From the NCBI GenBank assembly GCA_035041965.1, contig JAPYMA010002209.1, forward strand, positions 1 through 64,000: a stretch of 64,000 bases of DNA, written 5' to 3'. Of this stretch, positions 13,610 through 23,442 are shown piece after piece (position 1 is the first letter of the stretch; each line of letters opens with the position of its first letter). The position numbers and the translations under genes were made by a program. This stretch comes from Anisakis pegreffii. Lineage: Eukaryota > Nematoda > Chromadorea > Rhabditida > Anisakidae. Under the pieces are notes generated by a model. That model saw only the letters and a program-made list of their open reading frames with translations, did no database searches and was not told the origin of the DNA.

Positions 13610-15609
13610 TATACGATCGAAGCGTGCTTCCATTTATGTCTTCACCGGTGGCAATGAAGATGCCGCTTTGCTGACCGTCAATGGCTTCTCGCTGCTATTA
13701 GATGGTGGTGATCAACAACAGATTCCATATTGGAATCTTATTCGAAATTACGATAAAGGTCGTCGAAATCGCCTTTGTCATCATTTCCGATTGCTCTCGT
13801 TTTCGATTTGATGAGAATTTCAGCATTCTGTTCACATTGTTCGTCGGTCGATTTGTTCAGCTCTCCTGTTCAGTTTTTCATAAATTTTAGCATAAAATTC
13901 AAAATTAATTGAGCGACTTTTCCTACTGTGCATCGTCAAGTGCTTTTTGCAATAACTGAAAATGAAAAATTTCAGTTTCTGCAATTCTGGCCACTCGCAT
14001 GAGTCCACAAAGCTTAACGGGACTATCAACTATTTTTGCGAGAAAACTTCAACAAGAGGTCAGTGGCTGTCTGTTTGAGTTTGCTCATCAAACTACTCAG
14101 ATCTGGGAATTAAGTGTAATCCGTTGTAAACGGTCATCCATATATGCATATCATTTACACGCAACAAAACCAATTGATAGTCAACATGCAGTCTGATAAT
14201 GCAGTATCGCAAATTGTTCATTCATCCCAAATTCTGTGGCCCAAACTGTTGAATCAACTGGCTCGGACGGTATAGTCTCGGACGATCGATGTCCTGAAAA
14301 GCGTTTTCTGGAATTGGTCGCTAAATTTCGCATCAATTTTCAGTGCTACCCATATTTTGGTGCATTCATTGGAAATTTACCACCGAAAAATGTACTCTCG
14401 TCAGAGAACGATGTGACGCAAATGATCAAAATGATTTACGATGGGTTGCAAGCTGCCGGAATTAAGGCGAATGAAGCCTTCACGAGCACTAAAATTGAGC
14501 CAATTACTCTTTATGAGGTGAGATATTACATACTTTACTTTGTTTACTGTTATCACTGTGGTTTTTAACGCTGATGTTATCGTATGATATTTTGAATTGT
14601 GCTTTTTATGTCCAGTGGAATTCAAGTGGATTTTCGGATATTTGACTGTGTATTTAATTGGATTTGCATTTCAATTAGCTCATTTATTTTCACGATATCC
14701 CTCTGAAAGAGAATTTATCAGTTTTTTGGCATTTTCATTCTCAAGAAAATTTTAGCGTATTGAACGGAACGACAAAAAAATTGGAACGAATCAATATGAA
14801 ATATGATAGATTGCTCAGCCATTATGTCGTTGTTTTTCAGTAAACTCATAAGTATTTCACAATCGGCACAGCTCCATTCGCTTTTCACAAGAATGCCAGT
14901 ATATTAGATGACAATTCGCTCAGCCACTTAAAAATTCATCAGTATTTCTGAATGATGATTCATAGAAATTGATTAATCTAATGGCGAAGTTGTCCACTGA
15001 AATGATTTATTTCACGTCAGCACATGACTACTGCGCGATTCGTCTTGAAAATGAATTACATCCAATGCAATATTCATTTGCTGAAAGATATCCACGAAAC
15101 GTGTCTTATTGAAACGATGCGAATGAAATGAGTGCATTGCATACATTCGTTTAATACTTGAAATTGTGAAGCTGATAATAAGATTATAGATTGTAAAAAG
15201 TAAATTATACAAATAAATTGAAATTTTTGGTCGCCTAGGAGATGCTCCTATGGGGAATTCATAAATCAACTGTGCCGGTTGCATTGAAAAGCAAAGAATA
15301 ATATTCTTTGGTGTATCGATACAAAGTGCATAATATTGAATTATGCTATACGAAAGCTGTTCGAACAAGAGCTCAGCAGCCACTCATAATTTGGGGAACA
15401 CGACGACATATTGCAGGTGATTGGCGAAGGTGCATTGCGCATGATCGTACTGAATCCAGAACGTGGAAGTAAAGAGTTGTCAGCACTATGGGGTGCCATT
15501 AAATCCGGTGAAAATATCGAGAAACATGCGGCTGCTTGCTCACTTGCGGCCGTCTTCGTATGGCATCCGGCGGATACGTCTAAACCCACAATTCGTATCC
15601 TTTATCCAG
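13581..15609 (+). CDS. maph-1: MAP1 N-terminal conserved block (4 exons)
   Basis: Exons 13581-13758, 13976-14058, 14344-14517 and 15417-15609 encode residues 1-209. In order: GSIRSKRASIYVFTGG, then the DAALLTVNGFSLLLDGG core, NYDK joined across the intron to VSAILATRMS, a PYFGAFIGNLPP segment, EPITLYE joined to VIGEGALRMIVLNP, and CSLAAVFVWHPAD followed by RILYPG. The same order is found in MAP1B and futsch, where this region has a metallo-beta-lactamase-like fold without a complete metal site. Intron phases agree throughout. The intron 14059-14343 ends with an ORF in the same frame as the next exon, but a TGA at 14194 and no in-phase acceptor make it unlikely to be coding. Confidence 0.9.
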
Positions 15610-18600
15610 GTTCGTTCTGTTGCAACGCCAACCAACGGGTTGGGCCTCTCTCCATACCGGTGGTTACGTGCGGGATTCTTAACTTTGTTCTCAATTGAAG
15701 CATGTGACCATCAGTTCCAAAGTTTTCACTGAATGGTAATTGTTCCTGCGATAAGATCACGTATTATCGAAGTTTTAACTCTATGTTAGAATCTTGCCAT
15801 CTGCTATGTTAATTGACATCTCGAATGTTTACTCTGAATGCATTATCACCGATGAGTTTTGGTGTTTGCAGTTACGATATCGTAATTAAGATATTTTCAG
15901 TGATGATTCGATATTATCAGTCGCTTAGTGGGAAAAAACGATATGATATTTCAGGTGCGTGTCCACTGGAGAAGCTTTACACAGCGTTGGAGAAATTGAA
16001 AGGTGAAGAATATCTGAGATATTTGGATTATGCGAGTGCAAATCGTGAGAAATACATCATGTCGGGACATGCAAACAATCGACCTCCAGCGCATCATGCG
16101 CCATCGTCAGGCCCAGCTCACAAACCACTTGCTCCGGCTAAACCTCTTGCAAAGTCAGCAGCTGCTGCTGCTATTGCTACAGCACCTGCAACCGCTCGAG
16201 CTACTAAAAGACCAACGAAGCCAACGAGTACGCCCTAGAATCGTCCATTTTTTCTCAAAATTTCTTCCAAAAAGTTATTTATGAATTATGTCTCCATCGG
16301 TATTATCTCAGTCAATGGAGGTAGCTTCCATGGAAGTTAGGGATGATAAATGGAGAGTTCGGCCTCGAAAAGACCGATAATTGAAACGTTTGATAGGTTT
16401 AGGTCTTGCATCACGTCCTGCAACAGGTTCATCGCGTACCACAACGACAACCACTACCACGTCCACAACATCTGCGGGACATACGAAGACAACAACGACA
16501 AAAGCGACCACTGAAACAGCTGCAAAGAAAGTTACGAAGTAGGTTTTGTGATTTTCCAACTTCTAACGTTTGGCTATTTTAATGAAGGCAAAAATTACAC
16601 CCAAGAGTTATTTTTTAATCGTTTCATAACTGAACGATGACCCACATTCATCCATCTCATATCAGATTCATTCTGCGGGGATATGTGATTGATGTGATAT
16701 CTATGTGCTCTATATAGTAATCATGATAATCATAAGGGCAAACAGGCATTTCACTAATGGTGACAGCAGTGAAGATGTGTGATGAACTGATTCAGAATTA
16801 ATGAGAAGAGTGACTGACCGTTTATGGGATGAAACTTTTCCAAAGTTATCTTCAGCTTCCCTTTTGAACGAATGCTTAAAATTTTGCTCGAATTTATGAC
16901 AGAATTTCCTCAATCGTTTTCCATTCGTGTCTACTCAATGAAAGCTGCAGGCAAGCTGTGCCCAGTGCAGCAGCACCACGGCGTCCAAGTGCAGGAACTG
17001 GAGCCGGTAAGAAAACCACACCATCACCGACGAAGCCAACCGCACCGTCGAATGGCTCTGCGACACAGAAATCACCCGACAGCGACTCGAAACCGGCACC
17101 GATTCGTAAGCCGACACCCACTGGTACAGCAGCAAAACCGAAAGATGAGCCGAAGAAAGCGAAACCTGCGGCGGCTGCAGCAGCAGAAGCAGTAACAACT
17201 CCACCGGATTCGACAACCTCGGCGACTCCAGCTGTTCCCATTCAACCGGACAGCACCGAAACGGTTCCGACTCCAGAGCCTCAGGTAGAATCTCAGCACG
17301 AACCTGATGCACAGCAGCAGCCGGGCGCAGAAGCCGAAAAGCAACAGACTCAAGAGGATGAGCATAAAGTCGACGACAACATGAATGCATTGGCGCCTCA
17401 ACTTCCAGAAGAGCCTGAGGTAAAACCTCCCGAGCACGTGGAGATGGACGGAGAAGCACAGCCAAAACATCAAGAGGATGGTGTGCTCGACGATAACGCG
17501 AATATAAACGATCAATTCGTCGAAGAACCTGAAGTGAAACTTGAGCGTGTGTTGCCCACTGAAGCTCAATCAGGCGCTGCCCACGATACGCAACCACCGT
17601 TGTTATCCGAGCATGAACCGGAGATGCCACTCAAAGATGACCAAGGAGACGCTGATTTACGATCCAGTCATGAATTTGAGCCACCAACAAAACCCGAACA
17701 TGATGAGGTGCTAGCAGAGTCGACATTACCCGAATTTGAGAAACCAATCGAACATCATCCTGAACCAACAGCACCGCAAGCAGATCAGGAATTCCACGAT
17801 GAGCCAGCTGCATTTGGAGACGAAATCGAGGTAAATTTATCTATACCGCCAATATATGACACTTCATAAGTACTATTATTTCATGCGCAAAAAATTTTTG
17901 AAATTGAATGCTAAGCAATCGATTGAGTAGTACATCAGTGATTGATCGAAGATGTTCCATTGAGATGCGTCAATCAACCAATAAACTACGTACGATTTAC
18001 GCAAAAAATCTTGCGTCACTTATTAGTTGCGTTGCTTCAGAAGCGCCCGCCATCACCGTTACCTGACGAGCCACCACAAGTTGAGAAAGCCTCAACTCCG
18101 GTGCCATCACCACTTGAGCCACAACCTCAGTCACCAGAGTCGCCAGAACATGAGCAGCCACAGCAGCCTGACTCTGATGGTCTTATGGGTGGTATCGAAG
18201 AGCCAATGAAGTTGCGTATAATAAGCATGGATACTGCTCGTACGGCTGATACTGCTGCTGCTGCTGTTACTGATTCTTCTTCTATTGCGCCTATGCCTTC
18301 ATCTCAAACACCATCTTGTGGCGTAGCTGATGCTGAGCTTTTCGCTTCGGTTGCTTCTTCTTCAAACTTTGCTTCTTCCTATCGTAATAATTAGTTGAAA
18401 CTAGATTCGGTGATAGGGTTAGCCTCCTCTGATATCGGGATTCTATAAAGAAAAATGCATTAAGCCTATGTTATTCTAACCTCCTGAGTGGCTCGCCTTG
18501 TCTGAGAAAGGTGCAATTCATGAGCAGTTATTTGTGTTATGTAAACGTAAAGGTGCTCGTTGCTCGTATCGCCCTCGTATCAAAGGTTTAAAGATTTTGA

Positions 18601-21600
18601 AAATTTGCTCTAGTCTCTCCAAGAAGATGCTATGAGGAGATGGTGCATTGATGATAATGCTTTACCCTATTGCTTCATAGCTTCGCGATTAGCTTGGATG
18701 TGATTGTTGTTGATGTTAATGTGGTTGCTGCATGCTGGTTTTTTCTTTATTGTTACCAGTCAACCTTCTCAAATCGCTCGCTATAAATAGTTTCCAAAAA
18801 CTTTTTTTGACTATTCTTGCTTTGGGTCAACCTAATGTCACATGATCTGGTTATGGTGTATCAATAATGAAGTATTTATGAAGCTTTGATATGAACTAAT
18901 TTTTGCTATTTCAGGAGGATTATCACATCGAACACGATACCGCCGCTGCCACTGATGTGACACAGAGTTCGGTGAGGAATTCGTTCGCATTTTGTTTTGT
19001 TTTTTTCAGATCTCAGGAAAATAGGTTCGAGACACTTGACAGATTGGCAGTTTAATTCGTAGTTTCTTAACCAGATTTCGCCAAATTCCTGAGCTGTTAA
19101 AGCAAGATGTTTGGAACAAGTGATTGGAAGAAGCGAAAACCATTACAAACATTCTAAATTTTGAAGAAATTCCAATCTTCAGCTTGATTCAACTCAACAC
19201 TCTACACTTCCACTCGAAGAACTTGACCACCTTTCCAATATGTCTGCACCGACTCAGATGAGTGATCCGCCACAAATTCCAGCAGTTCTTCCTGAGCCAG
19301 CTACGATTCCGACAGCTCTTGATGGAAATGAGGTTTCGAATGCCTGTTCTTTGTTCATGCCATCGTGATTACACCCGAATAATTGTAAACTCTTCGTTGA
19401 GCTCAACGCTTTATTTGCATGTCACTTATAGTTGCGTTTATTTTTCAGTTACAATTACACGATTTATTGATGGATTAATTTTCCGAAATGTGAAATGACA
19501 TTCATCCATCCTTTTGTGTTACTGCATCAACTGCCATTTTCATGTCGTGTATTTGCAATAGCATTCAATTGAAATCTATTTATCAGTAATCTGATTAATA
19601 CAATTGATTGCAATCCGATCAACTGATAACTTAAGCCAAGTGATCAACGCAAACAACTTCAGCCAGACGTACCGTTGCTTGATTCCACGCCAGACATGCC
19701 TGTGCCACCCGTTCAACTCCCACAACCGGAACTTGACGATTCACTGAAACCGGACACACTGTCCGAACAAGACTTATTGTCAAAGCCTGCGGCTGCTGAG
19801 ATTGATCATCCGGAAGCCAACGAGGATCATCGCAGTCCTATTGAAGGTCTGCTTGCACGCAACTGATGCGATACACTTACAGTTTTCATCAGTTTTGAAT
19901 TCCTCATTTGAAACATTACACGATCACAGTTGAAATTCTTCAACTGAAGTCTTGTCTGAACATCTTCGAAGCGTTTCACAACCTCTCGAGCGTATTCTCA
20001 GCGTAGTCATAGTTTTAATTTTGCAGATTTATTGGACGGAAAGTCGTGTCCATTCACAGCGGGTCTCGCGTGCGCGATTGTTGATGATGCCACTTCGGAG
20101 TCTGCATTCAGAAAAGTTCATTATTCAGAATTTGATCACTCTGAATCTTCTCATTTTTAATTTCTCTGTTCTCTGTTCAACTCTCCCTGTTCCTGTTCTT
20201 AGAATCTGCATTCCCCACCGACGTAATGGCTGAGTAGTGAATGAAATTTGTGAAAATTTCATCCATTTAAAACAATTTCCATTGAACAATTGTCTTTCCA
20301 CTTACAGCTGTCCAGTCCGCCAGCAGTGGACTTAACCAAAAATGTTGCCGATTTGACCAAACCCACTGAACTTGACACTACCGGAGCCAAGATACCAAAC
20401 GGAACTGCAACGCTGCATTCACCAATGGTCAGTAGAAAAGTATTTCTGTGAGCAGAAAGCATTCTTCAATGCTTTGATTTTCTTTTCTGTGCGAAATCAT
20501 GTGCGATTTCCCTCTCGTTTTTGATACTCATAAAAAACACATTTCAGAAACTCAGTCAAAGAAGTGCTCCAGGATCGTCACTAGGCGACAGTCTTACATC
20601 GCCGTTGTCACCAGATTCCACAAACACTCAGGTCCCAGCATTTTTCATCGCTCTTTCTTACCACTCTGATGACTTTTATCGCTGGCGCTAACCGTATACG
20701 ATAGAATTCTATTGTTGATGATGGCCAGATCATTTCTAGTTCCTTTTCCATGAGTCTTAGAGCGATTGCTTGCAATGCAGTTTCGGAATGTTCACAGAAT
20801 GTGAACTTTTCATTAATTTTAGTCAGATCCTGCGTTGGACGACGTTATTGAGAATTTGGCTGGTGAATCGGAACGTGAGGATAACGTGCGAGACTTCACA
20901 CCGGATTCTGAAGACGAAAAACATCTGCTACAACAGCAACATTGTCAACAAGAACAACAAGACCTTCTTCACCGTAAAACAAATGGTGGCACTGAGCATA
21001 ATCTAGCTGTAAGTTTCATTCACGAATTTGCAAAAAAACAGTCGAATTAATCTTTGCCGCATCAGAAGTTATTTACATTTCAGTTCATGGAAACTTTCTC
21101 CCGGTTTTCTGCAGCATATTATACATCCTTTTCAGCCACAACTTTGATGTGTGTTGCCCAACGCTAATTGTGTTCACATTAGATTCTCATAATGTACACG
21201 TCGATTTCGAAACTTTTATTGCTAAGCGTGATACAATTCAAATACAAGCCATTTTGAACTCTTCCAACTCTTCGAAGCCGTGATACTCTTTCAGTTCACT
21301 TCAACTGCACAAATCACTGTTCCATTCTTATTCGTTTCTTATCCATAACCAAAAAAATTGTGCATGTGTCATAATTTTGAGGCTCAACATGCGCAAGAGG
21401 ATGCGGATGCTGGAGAATTCTATATGCCACCGATAACCGGTGGTCCAACGCATCGTATGCGTGCCAGTGTTGGAGGACCTGCCAGCCAACGGTTTTCAAT
21501 GGGTGGTAGTGGTGGTTCAGCATCCAATAAACCAAAGCTCTCACAACCGCTCTATTTCGATGTGGTTTTCATACCGCATCGTGGTGCACATCCAACTTTG

Positions 21601-22551
21601 CCCGACGAAGCGGCAGCAAAAGCGTTCGCGACCAGTGTTCGATCGAAGTGAGCCACGCAAATGTTGACTGTTCGAAAATCAAGCTACATTCTGTCGAAAT
21701 TTCCACATTCATAATAGCTCCATATATGGCATCGTTGCTCCATATATGGCATCGAATTGACCAAAATGGAAAATCAGCAAACAAATTATGTAATTTTAAG
21801 CCGTAAGTATAGGAAACATTTCAATGAAAACACGATTTTTGAATTCTGAATGCGATTTTGAGTTAGGTGATTTGGAATTTTCAAGTTTACTTCTGTTAGA
21901 CCAGAAATTTTGGAGTTCATCTGTTGATCTGATTGATCAGAATTGATCTCGGTATGGTTATGACCATTCATTAGTGCGATACCATTCGCCAACTGAATGT
22001 TTGTTGCTTTCCCATTGCAGGCGATATGTTATTAGCGGTAAAGATGCAATCAAGCCGTATATTTTGGATGGTATCGTGGCCGGAAAAACCCTTTGGAATA
22101 AACCAGGTTTCTGATTGCATGTTCTTTCACGTAGAATTTATACGTCTAACTTTTCACATCCGGTATTCCGTATGAAAGATTCTTCTGAACGAAGAATTTT
22201 GCAGTCATCGTTTGGTTTTTTCAGATGCCGAAGTCGACGTTGTACCAACACATGAGAGTGATGACTTACGAGCGTACAATCAGCTCAAGGTATGGCTCAT
22301 ACACTTAATCGAATTATGTTGATTTCAATTCAAACACGGAAGGAAATGACCAAGTCTCGAATTTTTTCTGAAGTGATTTCGGTATAAAAATGCGATTTTA
22401 CCCGCAAAACTTTCCAATGATTCTCTATTTTCAGTCGGGTGAAATGCAAGAAGCGGGTATCAATCTGCGTTGTTCAGTGGAACGATGTACGCTAAGGCTT
22501 TCGAGCGCCGACAGTGACGATTTTTGTGCGGCATTCAAGTTCGAGATGTAA
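13581..22551 (+). CDS. maph-1: MAP1/futsch-family microtubule-associated protein
   Basis: Homolog of MAP1A/MAP1B/futsch, proteins that bind and stabilise microtubules in neurons. Phase-consistent coding exons: 13581-13758, 13976-14058, 14344-14517, 15417-15609, 15955-16227, 16403-16538, 16951-17830, 18915-18971, 19183-19332, 19663-19846, 20027-20115, 20308-20427, 20548-20631, 20823-21008, 21382-21647, 22021-22106, 22225-22289, 22435-22551. The sum is 3,321 nt (1,106 aa plus stop). Residues 1-230 match the conserved MAP1 N-terminal block (VFTGGNEDAALLTVNGF, LLLDGG, AVFVWHPAD, RILYPG). The middle (about 230-930) is Pro/Ala/Glu/Thr-rich. Residues about 980-1106 are the LC1-type C-terminus. I start at ATG 13581 because a TTTCAG acceptor ends 20 nt upstream, which suits trans-splicing. 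The frame is also open back to that acceptor, so an upstream coding exon ending in phase 1 is possible. Weakest borders: the acceptor at 21381 (TTTTGAG) and the donor after 20115. Insect and vertebrate members are much longer. Confidence 0.92.
15955..17830 (+). CDS. maph-1: MAP1 central low-complexity exons
   Basis: Exon 15955-16227 begins with the end of the conserved block (EKLYTALEKLKGEEYLRY, the counterpart of futsch EGLDKLKHLEFM). It then becomes Ala/Pro/Thr/Lys-rich. Exon 16403-16538 is a Thr-rich, Lys-containing run. The 880-nt exon 16951-17830 (residues 347-639) is first basic and Pro/Ala-rich (GAGKKTTPSPTKPTAP), then strongly acidic with loosely repeated EEPEVK, EHEPEM and PEHDEV-type units. 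Basic Pro/Thr/Ala stretches of this kind are where MAP proteins usually contact the acidic microtubule surface; that assignment here is inference. The codon use gives long antisense ORFs in this exon, which are shadows. Confidence 0.9.
18041..18394 (+). CDS. maph-1: alternative terminal exon of the MAP1 gene
   Basis: After acceptor GTTGCTTCAG (18040) the frame continues in phase 0 from the 16951-17830 exon: KRPPSPLPDEPPQ, then Pro/Glu/Gln-rich like the exon before. It then changes to Ala/Ser/Thr-rich residues with T-ending codons and stops at TAG 18392-18394. The next exon (18915-18971) is open only in phase 0 and joins directly to 17830 in phase. No good phase-0 donor is visible inside this exon. 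The simplest reading is a mutually exclusive terminal exon giving a short isoform (about 756 aa) that lacks the LC1 C-terminus. A weak internal donor (for example GGC followed by GTAGCT) cannot be excluded. Confidence 0.6.
   Translation, partial: KRPPSPLPDEPPQVEKASTPVPSPLEPQPQSPESPEHEQPQQPDSDGLMGGIEEPMKLRIISMDTARTADTAAAAVTDSSSIAPMPSSQTPSCGVADAELFASVASSSNFASSYRNN
18915..21008 (+). CDS. maph-1: MAP1 linker exons (8 small exons)
   Basis: Exons 18915-18971, 19183-19332, 19663-19846, 20027-20115, 20308-20427, 20548-20631 and 20823-21008 encode residues 640-929. This is an acidic, Pro/Ser/Asp-rich linker (for example LPLEELDHLSNMS, DVPLLDSTPDMPVPP, SPLSPDSTNTQ) ending in a Gln-rich segment (LLQQQHCQQEQQ). 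Most introns are phase 0, so single exons could be skipped without breaking the frame; 20027-20115 is the exception, being entered in phase 1. Its donor (AAA followed by GTTCAT) is weak, and its residues (SCPFTAGLACAIVDD) are less acidic than its neighbours. Seven exons are listed; I count no eighth with confidence. Confidence 0.8.
21382..22551 (+). CDS. maph-1: MAP1 light-chain (LC1-like) C-terminal domain
   Basis: Exons 21382-21647, 22021-22106, 22225-22289 and 22435-22551 encode residues 930-1106. A Gly/Ser-rich lead-in (RFSMGGSGGSASNKP) is followed by YFDVVFIPHRGAHPTLPDEA, then RYVISGKDAIKPYILDGI, GKTLWNKPDAEVDVVPTHES, and finally a segment ending FCAAFKFEM and TAA at 22549-22551. This matches, block by block, the end of MAP1A/B and futsch: the Y-LPHHG segment, the YYVLSG segment, the V-LIPTHDT segment and the final F-ACKI/F motif. 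In vertebrates this part is cleaved off as light chain LC1, which binds microtubules and actin. The acceptor at 21381 is unusual (ATTTTGAG). Confidence 0.92.
21717..21754. repeat. 18-bp tandem direct repeat in MAP1 intron
   Basis: GCTCCATATATGGCATCG is present at 21717-21734 and 21737-21754, identical, with a 20-bp period. It lies just after the donor at 21648. It contains the self-complementary CCATATATGG, the sequence of a CArG-type (SRF/MADS) site. Whether it binds anything is unknown. Confidence 0.85.
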
Positions 22552-23436
22552 TTTGCGGCAAAACAACTCGAGTCGTGACAACAACCCAACAAATAACAAC
22601 CATCCATCCAAGAGTCAACATCCCCTCAACTCTGCATACTACACAATTCCACCTTGGCTGTTCAAATGATGCTTTTAGAATCGATCATATTGATCACACT
22701 CGAAGACTGTAATATTCGTTCTGCTTTTGTAGTCACTGAACGCACCTATAACGTGCATGTCAGTGCGGATTGTGAATGTGTGTAGGCAGAATCAATTTCA
22801 TTTTGGATTTTTATCACCATTATTATCCACGCTATCAATACGCTTGTTATAATAACTGATTGTAATAATGATAGTTTCTGCAATATTCTCACTACATTGA
22901 TATGGATGGTACGCAATTATATTCCAGTCGATGTTGTTGTCATCTTATTATCCGTATCACTCGTTTTCGTAAGTTTGTTATCGCAATATCCCTGTCAATA
23001 CAATCTCGCTACTGTTGCGATCGATAGTAACGTCAATATCAAAATTGTTACTGTGTTATCATCACAGCTATGTGAAAGACACAATAATATCTGCTGCTGT
23101 CTCATTACATTTGCCACCAACCATAAGGGTGGTTGTTTATTATCATTACTATTCTGGATTATTGTCGCTAAGCTTCATTTCTTAAAAAAACTGTGTTTGT
23201 TCAGTTGTTTGTCTGCTAAATCATTCGTATGGATTCACACATACGTATATACATATATATATTTATTGTTTGAGTGCTAAAGCTTCATGATCCCATTTTA
23301 TTACCACACCACCGGACTTGTGTTTGATATCTGATATGTGTAATCTCAGTTGAACTCCCGGAGCTCTGCCACATAAGACTGCAGATTAGCGAGGATACAT
23401 TTTCATCTCATGTTTCCAGGTCTCAGTAGTTGAATG

Positions 23437-23442
23437 AATAAA
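23437..23442 (+). terminator. possible poly(A) signal of the MAP1 gene
   Basis: First clear AATAAA downstream of the MAP1 stop codon, 886 nt after it, followed by T/GT-rich sequence. It would give a 3' UTR of roughly 0.9 kb spanning 22552 to about 23460. No coding content is supported within that stretch. Confidence 0.45.

Noticed and set aside
14059..14343. Retained-intron reading in the MAP1 gene (open from 14197 into the next exon)
   Set aside because: A TGA at 14194 blocks read-through, and the only acceptor in the open part (14204) is out of phase.
16935..17630. 231-codon minus-strand ORF, and a 165-codon one beside it
   Set aside because: Antisense shadows of the Pro/Glu-rich 880-nt MAP1 exon, which has family support and correct splice phases on the + strand.
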